DNA of 64,000 nucleotides from Apis mellifera (taxonomy: Eukaryota > Arthropoda > Insecta > Hymenoptera > Apidae). The DNA lies in assembly GCF_003254395.2 (NCBI RefSeq), contig NC_037645.1:3525406-3589405 (forward strand), read 5' to 3'. Positions 50,717 through 63,065 of the stretch are shown here, piece by piece; the first letter of the stretch is position 1, and every line of letters begins with the position of its first letter. The translations under genes were made by a program, and so were the position numbers. Below the pieces are notes generated by a model. That model had not been told where the DNA came from. It worked only from the letters and a program-made list of their open reading frames with translations, and did not search any database.

Positions 50717-52697
50717 TACGTACCGTGCCACGGCACAATGTTGCGCGCGCATTGTTGTAACGAACGGTACAAGGCGAACGGGGAGAAGGACTTGCGCGGT
50801 GCCCGTGTGTACACACGCACATGTGACCGTTTGCAATTTATTGTCTGGCCACCAATTTGCCAAGTGAGTGGCCGTGGGCGCTACCGCCGCTTCCGACGGA
50901 TATTCGGCGTCGAAAATTGCCAATTGTCTCAATGGAACGAGATTCGTATTGTGCACCAACATAGACACGCGACCGAGTAGAGAGAGAGTAGCGTGTGTTA
51001 AGGGAGGAGGAGGGGGAGAGAAGCTTTCCTTTGAAGGGCAGGCCAAGAATTGCAGGCGTTTCGAGGAACGGATTTCTTCTCTCCAGGATTGCGAGGAATT
51101 TGTTTTTAGAATCTGGGGCGCGCGAATTTATAATCCAGAGATGAGTTTATTGTATATTGTGTTATAGGTATTCGTTTTGCCCGGTTTCTTTAAACCGAAT
51201 CGTGATTTCCCTTGAGCCTCGTATTGTTTCGACTTTTCTTTTCTTCCCTTTCTTTTTTTTAAAGAGTAAAGGTGAAAGTGAGGAGTCGTAAAATCTGTGG
51301 GTGGTCGGACGTGATAAGTCTGATTTTCGTATTTGGAAGATGGAATGAATCCTTGTCCGCCACTTAGACCATTCCCACGATCAAAATACTCGACATATGG
51401 ATTGAAATGAATTTTTGTTTCATCGAATCTCAATCTCTTCTATTCTTACTTTCCAAAATCATCGATCAGTCTTCATCGTCCAAATCGTCCAATTTCAATC
51501 CCAGCAAAAATCAATGAGTCGAGAGCAAATCCATCGTCGTTTCCCCGAAACCGAACGATGACATCGTTTTCCACGAGAAGAGCCTCTCGAGAGATCGACG
51601 AGATCCTTTTCGTGCTCCACGATAAATCGTATATCATTCAAAGAAACCCGAGACTCTCGCCAATGGGCCGAACAGAGAGAGGATTCTCTCTCCTCTTCCT
51701 TCCTCGGACGCCCGACCGAGGATTAAAGCCTGGAATTTTGTTTGCCGCGAACAGTGTATAATTCCCAGGGCACGATAGCGAGCCGCGGTATCGTTAATCT
51801 GTTGATGGTTAATTTAAGGACTTGGCGGGGCCAAGCGAGGTGTGCTTAAATCAGCCGGCGCAATAAAGGGAAAAGGTAAATTCCCGCCAGATTGAATCGC
51901 AGAAGGAAAATTGCGGTAACGCGATAATACGTGGTGTTCTCGAAAATGATCCCTCGATTGTCTAGGGGATTTCGTCTGGGGGAATTTTGTAGCAATAAAT
52001 TCGACACAGAGTTTCTTCTATATAATCATCGTAACGAACAATCGACGATTCGATCGAATTAAAATTTCTTACAATTTTCAATGAACAATATTTATCAAAT
52101 CGAGAAGAAAATTTAAATCGTTCTTTGAAATTCATCGAATCGAACGTGTGACTTGTTACAGGAATCGCAAAGAGAAGAAATAATGCTCGAAAAGATAGTG
52201 AAGTAAGAGTTCGGGTGTTACGAAACGGGCGATATTAGCGCGAGAAAAGGTTAATTTAAAGCACGGTCCATCAAGATGCTGGCCACTGGCTGCAAGGAGG
52301 GAGGAGGAGGAGACGGAGAGAGGGAGGGAGAGACACGGCGAGGGGGCAGACGGTGGGAAGGAAGCGCCGAGTAGGATGAAAGGCAAGAGAAAGAAACGAG
52401 TATTCCCGTCTGGTGGGTCTTTGTACTCTTCCTCGTCCCCGTTGGGCCGAGCGAGGCCGAGAGCCGGCGCAAGAAGAGGAACGGGCAACGCGCCGATCCT
52501 TGCCGCGCCGCGGATTGTCTTGGGGGCCCACCCTGCTTATGAAACGGTTAATCTGACGATAATGCCCGCCAGCGGGTTAGAGAGAGAGAGAACTGTCAAT
52601 GGAATTCCGAACGAGAGCTCGAAAAAGGCCGCGAAGGGATATAATGATCGCATGCGAGATTCTCCCGGATCCGGCTCTCCCTGCGAAATCCTCGAAA

Positions 52698-52728
52698 GGG
52701 GAGGAGGAGGAGGAGGAGGAGGAGGATG
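52698..52728. repeat. (GGA)n microsatellite
   Basis: About ten GGA triplets. The poly-glycine and poly-glutamate frames across it are its shadow. Confidence 0.92.
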
Positions 52729-54356
52729 GATCCTTTTTATCCGTTATCCGTCCACGAGTTTCGTCTTCTTACTTCTTCCTTCTGTTCGCTCTCCTTTTTT
52801 TCCCTCCCTTCTCGCCCTTTGTCTCCCCTTTGCTCTCTAGCCTCTTTCTCCGATTTTTATTCCTCTCTCTCTCTCTTCCTTTTCCTTTTTTCACCGATGC
52901 GCATAAGTTTGTAATAATAACGGTTGAAAGGGCGGTTTCGAAGGCCGGTTTTTTTAAGGAATTTTTCCTTCTTGTTGTTATTTAGGTATATAAGTTTGTT
53001 TCTTTTTCCTTTTCTCGTTTTATTATGATACGTACTTTATCATTAATCGGTTGATTGAGCTGTTGATTGAAAGGTTTGAGGAATTGCAAAAGTTTCTCTT
53101 AGATCATTGGTTTCGTTTCACCCTAAAAAAGAAGAGAATTTTATCTCCTATTTAGCTTCAAACAGATTTTTTTTTTCTTTTTTAAATAACTTAATAAACA
53201 GATAACTATTTCGTAGGAATGATTTCATTGATCATTTTTTTTCTAAAAATATCTGCTTCTATTAAAAAATCGAGATAACATTTTTTCTTTTTTAAACTTA
53301 TCGTCCGAATAAACGCCCAACGATTTCGCTCTCAAATACGATTCCACGTGGTCCCCGCGTAACGAGCAGAAGCGCATCTCCTCCGAGGCGGCGTTGCTAA
53401 TTAAAAAAAGGAAGTCTGATAAGCAGAGGAGAAAAAAAAGAGTCGATGCCCGTCATGGAAAGGAACCGAAACGCTTGGCAAAACAGCGCAATACGTACGT
53501 AATTGTAGTACTACAAAAAGTATTAGAAATTACTTCTGGTCGAGTTTTCTTCAACGAAAAAAAAAGAAAAAGGATTGAAATAAATTCGAAATTCGTTTGT
53601 TCGTCTAAATGAATTAATTCCAATTGTTGCATAAAGAAATTTCTTCAATTTGGGATAAGATTGGGAATCGATTTATGAGACGGAAAAAAATGACATAAAC
53701 AAAAGAAAGGAGGAAGGAAAGTAATCTCGAAAGACGAAAGATGAAATTCCATCCTTCCTCCGATATTGCGTGTAAGAGAGTTTCATCGATCCTTCCAATT
53801 TGCACGGATCGGCTATATTTTTTATCGATGTATCCTCAACATTTCATCGCCCCTGAACCGACCACCGAAAAAAGAAAAGGGGGAAAAAATAGAGAGAAAG
53901 AAAGGAGAAGAAGAGAAGGAAAACAACCGGTCGAAACTCGCATTCCACGCTTTTGGAATTTCTTCTTCTTCTTTTCTTTTTCTTTCTTTCTTTCTTTCTT
54001 TTTTTTTTAAACAAAGAACAAAGAACAAGCCGTGATTCATATATAATAAAAATAAATCCCCCTGAACACGGCTCCCTTCATTCTCTCTTAATTTCACACT
54101 TTCGTTTTCGGTAGGTCAGGCGCCATGTGACAAGGGAGAGGAAGAGAGGAGGCCATCAATGGGAACCCCATGAACTTGCGGTTTATCGGCCGTGTTTCGT
54201 GAATCCTTGATTCCACACCGTCCATTCCGTCTTCTTCCCTTTTTATGTAAATATACAAGGATTTCGTCGAGCGTTTCTCACGCTCCGACAAATGTCGTAG
54301 GCACCGTGAAACGAATTCTTACGACGGTCGTTTGATGTTTCGCTTGTTTCGCCTCT

Positions 54357-54378
54357 TATATATATATATATATATATA
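54357..54378. repeat. (TA)11 microsatellite
   Basis: A short uninterrupted TA run followed by CACGTGTATA. Confidence 0.9.
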
Positions 54379-54747
54379 CACGTGTATATTTTTCTTATTT
54401 ACGAAGATGCAACGTTTCTTTCCTTTTCTTCTTCTTCTTCTTCTTTCTCTCACTCGATGACTCTGTTCCCTTATTTTTAGGATACCAGTTCTTCTACTTT
54501 TTAATTAAACTCTCCAAGATATCCAAGTGAACCGTCTAATTTCTAAATTGTTCGAGGACACGCTTGATATATAAAATATACAAATATTTTGTCTCTTTTA
54601 ATTCTTCCAATTAATGTATATATACGTTTACGAAAATGATAAATAAAACTCAAAGGATGAATTTTAGTTCGATCTAGCCGAGGATATATTTTTGAGAAAA
54701 GAAACTGTTAATTGAATATCTTTGAGAACACGAGAGGAAAGGTGGAG

Positions 54748-54770
54748 AGAAGAAGAAGAAGAAGAAGAAA
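54748..54770. repeat. (AGA)n microsatellite
   Basis: About seven AGA triplets. The poly-phenylalanine frame on the minus strand is its shadow. Confidence 0.9.
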
Positions 54771-56199
54771 AGAAGTCCTACGCCAGTACGAAGCTCAGTG
54801 CGGTGAGCGGGCGGCACTACATCCTGTGTGATATTTTTACGAGGACCTTCCGAGAATCGAGACACTGCGTGGGGTGGAACAGCTGAGACGGAATGATAAG
54901 ACGGTCGGCGGACTATTTCGCCTTTATCGGTTGCCCTCTCCGGCCAAAACTCCGATTCCGTTGCAAACACGTCCCTGACCTTCCATTCACATCCCGTCCA
55001 TCTGTATCGCGTGTTTGCATTTAAAATCGTTCGCAATCGTTTATAATCCAACGTAACGTCGGCGGAGAGAGCAGCCGTTCCTCTACGGAGGCGATAATTT
55101 TTTTTTTGTCGAACGAGATACTTTTATCGGATCGATAATATAGATTAGGGATGAACGAAAATGGTGATGTTTCGCGTACGATTCGCTTTCAGACGGTTTT
55201 GGAATTATTCAGAATTCGTTGGAAATTTAAGAAAAAGTTTGAATTTCGAAGCTCAAAAAATTTTAAATCTTTGCGAAAAAAGATCATAATTCGAAAGATT
55301 CAACAAGTTTCGAGGTTTTAATAATTCGAAAATTTAAATTTAAATAATAGCTAATTTTCATATTATAAATTCTATATTATATTTTTCCTATTTCGATTAT
55401 TCACTAGCTACATCCTTCAACTTTCCCCGAAATTTAAAAAAATTCCAATGTTTATATATCTTATATTATTATTCGTATATTAAATTAATCAAAAACTAAC
55501 TAAAACTTCTCTCTTTCGGCTCGCGAAAATAACCATGAAACCAGGATCGTTTCATTCAGCAACGAGGAGGCATCCGAGCTAAGTGGCCTTAATAAACGAA
55601 ATTACCAATGAAATTCCGCGATAACCGTTGGGCCCGAAATTTCGTTATGGAGCCTGATTACGTGTCCAAAAGAGTATTTTGGAAGAGAATCGTCGTAACG
55701 TTTCGCCGATGCACACTAATAAGAACTAATAAGGGCACAGTCTGTGTAATAGTCGAGAAAAAAAAAAAGGAAAAAGGAAAAAGGAAAGAAGAAAAAAAGG
55801 AAGAAAAAGCGTACCATAATTATGCTGTTCGTGTCGATATGCTGCGTGACTTGTGGTTACCCGGTGGCACCACAAAACGTTCTTTGTAATGCACGTAACG
55901 TAACCCTCGAAATGCCGCCTTATCACGGAAAGGGAGAAGACCACCCTGTCGCGCGTCTCGCGTGCGAATGAATTATATTCGTGTGCCTCTTGTACTCGCG
56001 ACATTTACTCGGTCGGTTTTGTTTGTGATTCCCCGCCGTACAAATTTGTATATATTTCGAATCGATCGTTCCCGTCCTATTAATCGTATACGTAATACGT
56101 GTTGATATTTGAATACAAATGTTTCGATACGATCACTCGCGTTCTATTGCTCGTACAAGTAAGACGTACGTTCCTTTAAGACGAAATTTTATAATTGTA

Positions 56200-58690
56200 T
56201 AATTAAAATTGAAAGTTTGTTAATTTTGTAGAAGGGAGGGGAAGGTTTTTTAAGGGAAGGTTTTTTAAGGAGCGATATTGATTTCGATCGTTACTTCGAA
56301 AAATTTTTTAATTCGGTGTAATTGAATATTCTTTAAGGTTTAAGGTGAAATTAGAAATTTTGTAGTTGAATGAAATTAAGAGTTTTTTAATTTTGTGGAA
56401 GGGAAGATTTTTTAGGAAGGAGAAAATTTGAATAGCATTGATTCGATCGATATTTCGAAAAATTTTTTAATTTAGTATAATTGAATATTCCTTAAGGTTT
56501 AAGGTGAAATTAAAAATTTTGTAATTGAATGAAATTAAGAATTTTTTAATTTTGTGGAAGGGAAGATTTTTTAGGAAGGAGGAAAGTTGAATAGCATCGA
56601 TTCGATCGATATTTCGAAAAAATTTTAAATTTTGTGTAATTAAATATTTTTTAAGGTTTAGGGTGAAATTAAAAATTTTGTAGTTGAATGAAATTAAGAC
56701 TTTTTTAATTTTGAGGAAGGGAAGATTTTTTAGGAAAGAGGAAATTTGAATAGCATTGATTCGATCGATATTTCGAAAAAATTTTAAATTTTGTATGATT
56801 AAATATTTTTTAAGGTTTAAGGTGAAATAAAAAATTTTGTAGTTAAATGAAATTAAAAGTCTATTAATTTTGTGGAAAGAAAGATTTTTTAGGAAGGAGG
56901 AAATTTGAATAGCATCGATTCGATCGTTATTTCGAAAAATTTTTAAATTCTGTGTAATTGAATATTTTTTAAGGTTTAAGATGAAATTAAAAATTTTGTA
57001 GTTGAATGAAATTAAGAGTTTATTAAATTTTTGGAAGGGAAGATTTTTTAGGAAAGAGGAAATTTGAGTAGCATCGATTCGATCGTTATTTCGAAAAATT
57101 TTTAAATTCTGTGTAATTGAATATTTTTTAAGGTTTAAGGTGAAATTAAAAATTTTGTAATTGGATAAGATTAAAGTTTGTTAATTTTTTGGAAGGGAAG
57201 ATTTTTTAGGAAGGAGGAAATTTGAGTAGCATCGATTCGATCGTTATTTCGAAAAATTTTTAAATTCTGTGTAATTGAATATTCTTTAAGGTTTAAGGTG
57301 AAATTAAAAATTTTGTAATTGGATAAGATTAAAGTTTGTTGATTTTTTGGAAGGGAAGATTTTTTAGGAAAGAGGAAATTTGAATAGCATTGATTCGATC
57401 GATATTTCGAAAAAATTTTAAATTTTGTGTAATTAAATATTCTTTAAGGTTTAAAGTGAAATAAAAAATTTTGTAGTTAAATGAAATTAAAAGTCTATTA
57501 ATTTTGTGGAAGGGAAGATTTTTTAGAAAGGAGGAAATTTGAATAGCATTGATTCGATCGATATTTCGAAAAATTTTTTAATTTAGTATAATTGAATATT
57601 CTTTAAAGTTTAAGATGAAATTAAAAATTTTGTAGTTGAATGAAATTAAGAGTTTGTTAATTTTGTGGAAGGGAAGATTTTTTAAGAAGGAGGAAATTTG
57701 AATAGCATCGATTCGATCGATATTTCGAAAAATTTTTAAATTCTGTGTAATTGAATATTTTTTAAGGTGAAATTAAAAATTTTGTAATTGGATAAGATTA
57801 AAGTTTGTTAATTTTTTGGAAGGGAAGATTTTTTAGGAAGGAGGAAATTTGAATAGCATCGATTCGATCGTTATTTCGAAAAATTTTTAAATTCTGTGAA
57901 ATTAAATATTCTTTAAGATTTAAGGTGAAATAAAAAATTTTGTAGTTAAATGAAATTAAAAATCTATTACTTTTGTGGAAGGGAAGATTTTTTAGGAAAG
58001 AGGAAATTTGAATAGCATCGATTCGATCGTTATTTCGAAAAAATTTTAAATTTTATGTAATTGAATATTTTTTAAGGTTTAAGGTGAAATTAAAAATTTT
58101 GTAGTTGAATGAAATTAAGAGTTTATTAAATTTTTGGAAGGGAAGATTTTTTAGGAAAGAGGAAATTTGAGTAGCATCGATTCGATCGTTATTTCGAAAA
58201 ATTTTTAAATTCTGTGTAATTGAATATTCTTTAAGGTTTAAGGTAAAATTAAGAATTTTGTAATTGGATAAGATTAAAGTTTGTTAATTTTTTGGAAGGG
58301 AAGTTTTTTTAGGAAAGAGAAAATTTGAATAGCATTGATTCGATCGATATTTCGAAAAAATTTTAAATTTTGTGTAATTAAATATTCTTTAAGGTTTAAG
58401 GTGAAATAAAAAATTTTGTAATTAAATGAAATTAAAAGTCTATTAATTTTGTGGAAGGGAAGATTTTTTAGGAAGGAGGAAATTTGAATAGCATCGATTC
58501 GATCGATATTTCGAAAAATTTTTAAATTCTGTGTAATTAAATATTCTTTAAGGTTTAAGGTGAAATTAAAAATTTTGTAATTGGATAAGATTAAAAGTTT
58601 GTTAATTTTGTGGAAGGGAAGATTTTTTTAATAAAGAGGAAATTGGAATAGCATTGATTCGATCGATAGTTCGAAAAATTTTTAATTTTC
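56200..58690. repeat. satellite-like array, 159-bp unit, 16 copies
   Basis: The marker ATTCGATCG recurs at 56441, 56600, 56759, 56918, 57077, 57235, 57393, 57552, 57711, 57862, 58021, 58180, 58338, 58497 and 58657, with a diverged first copy (ATTTCGATCG) at 56281. Fourteen spacings are 158-160 bp and one is 151. Each unit carries GAATAGCAT, the palindromic TCGATCGA or TCGATCGTTA, TTTCGAAAAA, TTTAAGGT, GTGAAATTAAAAATTTTG, GGATAAGATT or GAATGAAATT, and GGAAGGGAAGATTTTTTAGG. Copies are about 90% alike by eye. No long open frame exists. Flanks are ordinary non-coding DNA. Confidence 0.97.
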
Positions 58691-59128
58691 GAAAACTTTC
58701 GCCTTGATCGTTGTTAATCGATATATTTCTCATTAATTTAATTTACAATTTTTAGAAAATTGGAATTCAAAGGAATTTTCAATTTCAATTGAAAATTTGA
58801 ATTTTAAAATTTTACGTGCCTCCATCATTCCTTATTAGCATAAGATTAAACAAGTTGCTTAATATGAGCATGGCTTAATGAACATGTTTATTCTCTTCTT
58901 GTTTGCTTTCTTTGTTTCTATTTTCGAAGAAACAGGAATATTTCGTGTTATTTACCTTATTTCCAGACATTTCGTGATCTACGTGGCTTAAGTAGTAGAT
59001 TATAGTGAAACATCGTACTAACATCAGTTGTTAGCTGATCTAGATAAAACGTAATCTACAACTGTACATCGTCAGTTAGTAAACTTCATGCATAACCTTA
59101 TCAACTCCTCTAATCTCGTGGATAACGT

Positions 59129-59162
<34 letters not shown>

Positions 59163-60083
59163 TTGAAAAATAGTAGCTGCAGCATAAATTAGAAAAATTG
59201 GGAAATAGAGATACCAACAAATTTAAGAACAGTGGAATTCCGTTTTCATAATCACAGATAAAATGTAACATACGCAAAGAGAAGTGAAGTTTATCGAAAT
59301 TTAATTTACGCGTATCAAGGGCTATCTCTTTAATAAATTTAAAGAGAGCTTACCAATTAAGAAAGAACAAGAAGAAGAAGAAGAAAAAAAAAGTTAAAGA
59401 TAATTCCCAAGTTTGAATGAAATTTTGTATATATTATTACAAATCAACACGAAGCTTATCTAACTTTTATCTAATACATTCTATTTTTAATTAAAGTCAA
59501 ATTCGAGCTACATCCTTGCGTAACAATCTTTCTTTAAAGATTTAACTAAGAATTTTATAGAATTATATCGCAAAATATATTTATACATTTTCAAAAATCC
59601 CACCAATTCACATAAATTCTCTATCTTCTCTTTCACAATTATAATTTTAAAATCCTCCATCGTTCTTCACACCTTCAAACTTAAACTCAATTTACCACCC
59701 TTGAAATATTTTCCTCTTCGTAAAAATCCTCTCCCTTCGAATATATTTCGAAATTAAAGCAAGCTTCGCGTCCAATTATTGCCCCGGTTAAAAAGGATCG
59801 AAACAGAGGGAAAATGACTGGCCAAAAGGGACGTTATTAAGGGGTGCGATAAAAATTGGGTGCCCCACCACCGTGACGGTTAATAACCGTCTCGAAAGGA
59901 GCTCGTTGGCGCAAGACAAAAGTCGGTCGGAGGAAATTTTTCGTCCGGTGATTACGATAATTCAATTAGAAGTCATCTGGATGAGGGTTGGCACGCGTGC
60001 AGCACGTGCGCCTTATGCCACCGACTTCATTGCGGCGGCATACTCAATAGGCGGGAGGCCCTAGGAAACGAGTGACCGCGTCG
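58691..60083. other. non-coding stretch between repeat arrays
   Basis: Nothing coding is recognised. At 58999-59068, GTAGATTA can pair with TAATCTAC and an inner CTAACA with TGTTAG, a modest hairpin possibility. A (CT)n tract lies at 59130-59163. A GC-rich block begins near 59860. Confidence 0.5.
59130..59163. repeat. (CT)n microsatellite
   Basis: A CT run of about 33 bp with one interruption. Confidence 0.93.
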
Positions 60084-60289
60084 CCTTATGTTCAAGACGG
60101 TTGTTCCACGGAAGAAAAGCCGAATTGTTGAAGCAGCCACTCGTTACCCATTGTGACGGGGGCCCACGGCAAAATTGCAGGCGTCGCGAACCATCCCCCA
60201 TGATTTTTCTTCCTCATCCCTCTCCTCTTGTTGCTCGCCTGCCTTCGAGTCGCGATTAAACGCATCGAAGCGTGAACACGTTTTTTTTT

Positions 60290-61290
60290 CTTCCACGTAT
60301 CTTTTCCGATTTGGAAATTTTTGGATGACAATTATCGTTTCTTCATTCATTTTTCTATTCATTTATCAATTTAGAGTTTCAAGTTTCTTCTCGTTCGTGA
60401 ATATAAAATTCGAGGTTAGGTTATGTGTATCTTTTCCATCGATTTTGTTATGATATTGTTACTGTCGACAGAATTTTGGACAATTGTCGTTTCTTCGTTC
60501 GTTTCTCTATTCATTTATCAATTTACGTTTCTTCTCGTTCGTGAATATAAAATTCGAGGTTAGGTTATATGTATCTTTTCCATCGATTTTGTTATCATAT
60601 TGTTACTGTCGACAGAATTTTGGACAATTATCGTTTCTTCATTCGTTTCTCTATTCATTTATCAATTTACAGTTTCAAGTTTCTTCTCGTTCGTGAATAT
60701 AAAATTTGAGGTTAGGTTATACGCATCTTTTCAATCGATTTTAGATTCAAGCTTCTTTCCGTCTTTTCGTTCGTGGATATAAAATTCGAGGTTAGGTTAT
60801 GTGCATCTTTTCGATCTATTTTGTTATTGTTTGTCGATAAAATTTTGAATAATTATTGTTTCTCTATTCACTGATTCGTTTATTGATTCAGGTTCAAGCT
60901 TCTTTTTGTTTGTGAATATAAAATTTGAGGTTATATATATCTTTTCGATCGATTTTAGATTCAAGCTTCTTTCTGTCTTTTCGTTTGTGGATATAAAATT
61001 TGAATTAGTTATGTGCATCTTTTCGATCGATTTTGTTATTGTTTGTCGATAGAATTTTGAATAATTGTTGTTTTTTTATTCATTGATTTGTTTATCGATT
61101 CAGATTCAAATTTCTTTTCGTGGATATAAAATTCGAGGTTAGGTTATGTGTATCTTTTCGATCGATTTTAGATTCAAGCTTCTTTCTCTCTTTTTGTGGA
61201 TATAAAATTTGAGGTTAGGTTATGTGTATCTTTTCGATTTAGATTCAAGCTTTCATTCGTGGATATAAAATTTGAGGTTAGATTAGAGAC
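60290..61290. repeat. degenerate tandem array, about 150-bp unit decaying to shorter units
   Basis: The marker AAATTCGAGGTTAGGTTA (or AAATTTGAGG) preceded by CGTTCGTGAATAT recurs at about 60403, 60549, 60699, 60780, 61128, 61205 and 61268. The first copies are spaced about 146-150 bp with GTTACTGTCGACAGAATTTT and CATTTATCAATTTA between markers. Later copies are shortened and rearranged, with units of about 65-145 bp. The short Phe/Ser-rich plus frames here are translations of the repeat. Confidence 0.88.
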
Positions 61291-62469
61291 CTATCAAGTT
61301 ACTTCGATTTCAAAATCTCTGAGATATAAAGATATATAAAGATATAATAATAGTTACGAATAAATTCAAGTATTCGAAGAAACGTATCATTCCAATCGTT
61401 CCAACGATTCAATAAACAAGTTTAAGAAAGACGAAAAAGTATCGTTCATCGAATAAATCCCATGGAAATGCACGAACGATCTTAGAGACAATGTTCGGAA
61501 AACAAATGGCGCCGATTGAAAAACATTTGGCACGTGCCTTTTGTATACGTTAATGGCACAAAAGCATATGCGCCTCGTATCAGTAGAACAATATATACAA
61601 AGGCCACCTTATGTTCAAGACGGGTGTTTAAGATGTAGTACATCGAGATCGAAAGGCTGTCATCTCGACAAAAGAATCGTTATTTCATAGCAACACTTGT
61701 GCCACCTTTTCTTCATTCAATTTTAAAACCGACCAATTATAAATAAGAAACATTCATCGATTCCCTCTTTCCAGATTTTCCTAACCGAAATCAAAAATCA
61801 ACATCAATGAAATCTTTCCTCAAGTCGAAATCACATTGAGACAAAATTCCAGTTATTCCAACCACCAAAACCTCGTCAATTTCTCAACGTTCACTATATA
61901 TATATATATATACCTCCTTCGAAAACCCTTCACCGTTTTCACCGATATCCTCGAACGTGAAGCACTTCTACGCTTCCAAGATGAGAGACACTCGGGAGGG
62001 AGGGAGGAGGGAAAGCACTCGATCCATCCACCCATTGCTCGTGCGTCGAGCAATCGAGCCCGTAAGTGACGTAAGTGCGTTGCACCGTTTAAGAAACATC
62101 GAAAGGCCACGCTCTCCTCCTCCTCCTCCCCCTTTCGTGCGCGCAATCGAAAAAAAGGAGGAGGGAGACGGAGAGAACGCGCGTGCCGGCACACCTGCAC
62201 TGTTTCAGGGGGTAGCACGGGGTTACGTGGACACCTGGCGATCGGCCACCAGTCTATCGTCTAACGTAATACCATTTGATGAGTGAAGGAAGGTAAAAAG
62301 GAAAACGGCAGGGGTATCCCCGTGAACCGTTTCTGGGAGGGGAGCTTCTGGCGGAGTCTTCCAGAGGGGGGAGGGAGCAGACGACGATACGTTGGAATAT
62401 CGGTTCCACGGAGGTGGTGACGGGCACCTGGCCTCCTTTCGCGAATAAATACCGTTAAATACGCGAAGA
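61291..62469. other. non-coding stretch with a GC-rich block
   Basis: Contains a (TA)n run at 61894-61912 and a GC- and purine-rich block at 61980-62440. The frames of 109 and 121 aa over that block lie on opposite strands and have no recognisable domain. Confidence 0.45.
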
Positions 62470-63065
62470 TATATATATATATTTTATTTCGAACAATGGA
62501 AACGATGGATGGCGATTTGGGGTTTCGATTCTTTTCAGGGAATGTGTAAGATGATTGTATTGGAAAAGATAGAAGAATTTGAAGAGAATCGAAAATGTTG
62601 TTTAATTTTTTATTAAATATGCGAGTATTTTATTTCGAACAATGGATTTGGAGTTGTCGTCCAAGATTTCAATTCTTTTCAGGAGATGTGTAGGAGAATT
62701 GTATTAAGAAAGATAGAAGAATTTGAAGAGAATCGAAAATGTTGTTTAATTTTTGATTAAATATGCGAGTATTTTATTTCGAACAATGGATGGCGATTTG
62801 GAGTTATCCAAGATTTCAATTCTTTTCAGGGGATGTGTAGGAGAATTGTATTAAGAAAGATAGAAGAATTTGAAGAGAATCGAAAATGTTATTTAATTTT
62901 TGATTAAATATGCGAGTATTTTATTTCGAACAATGGATGGAAATGATGGATATTTGGGGTTTCGATTCTTTTCAGGAGATGTAAGAGGATTGTATTGGGA
63001 AAAATAGAAGAATTTGAAGAGAATCGAAAATGTTGTTTAATTTTGGATTAAATATGGGAGTAATA
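62470..63065. repeat. tandem array, about 146-bp unit, four copies
   Basis: TTTTATTTCGAACAATGG recurs with GAAC at 62491, 62637, 62781 and 62928 (spacings 146, 144, 147). Each unit continues with GATTCTTTTCAGG or AATTCTTTTCAGG, AAGATAGAAGAATTTGAAG, GAATCGAAAATGTT and TTAAATATGCGAGT. The last copy ends in ATATGGGAGTAA. Confidence 0.95.

Larger units (their letters stand above)
49831..56199. other. non-coding, GC-richer stretch with simple repeats
   Basis: The longest open frames (181 aa minus at 49838-50383, 172 aa minus at 50528-51046, 154 aa plus at 52376-52840) have translations dominated by repeats or no recognisable domain. They coincide with GC-rich blocks that open frames on both strands. 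Purine-rich tracts occur near 52290-52340. I support no gene here. Confidence 0.45.

Noticed and set aside
50528..51046. 172-residue minus-strand open frame
   Set aside because: It translates a TA/CATA microsatellite into alternating Tyr/Ile and overlaps plus-strand frames of similar length.
52156..52985. Several frames of 70-154 residues on both strands
   Set aside because: Low-complexity Ser/Pro/Leu, Arg or poly-Gly translations of GGA and CT tracts.
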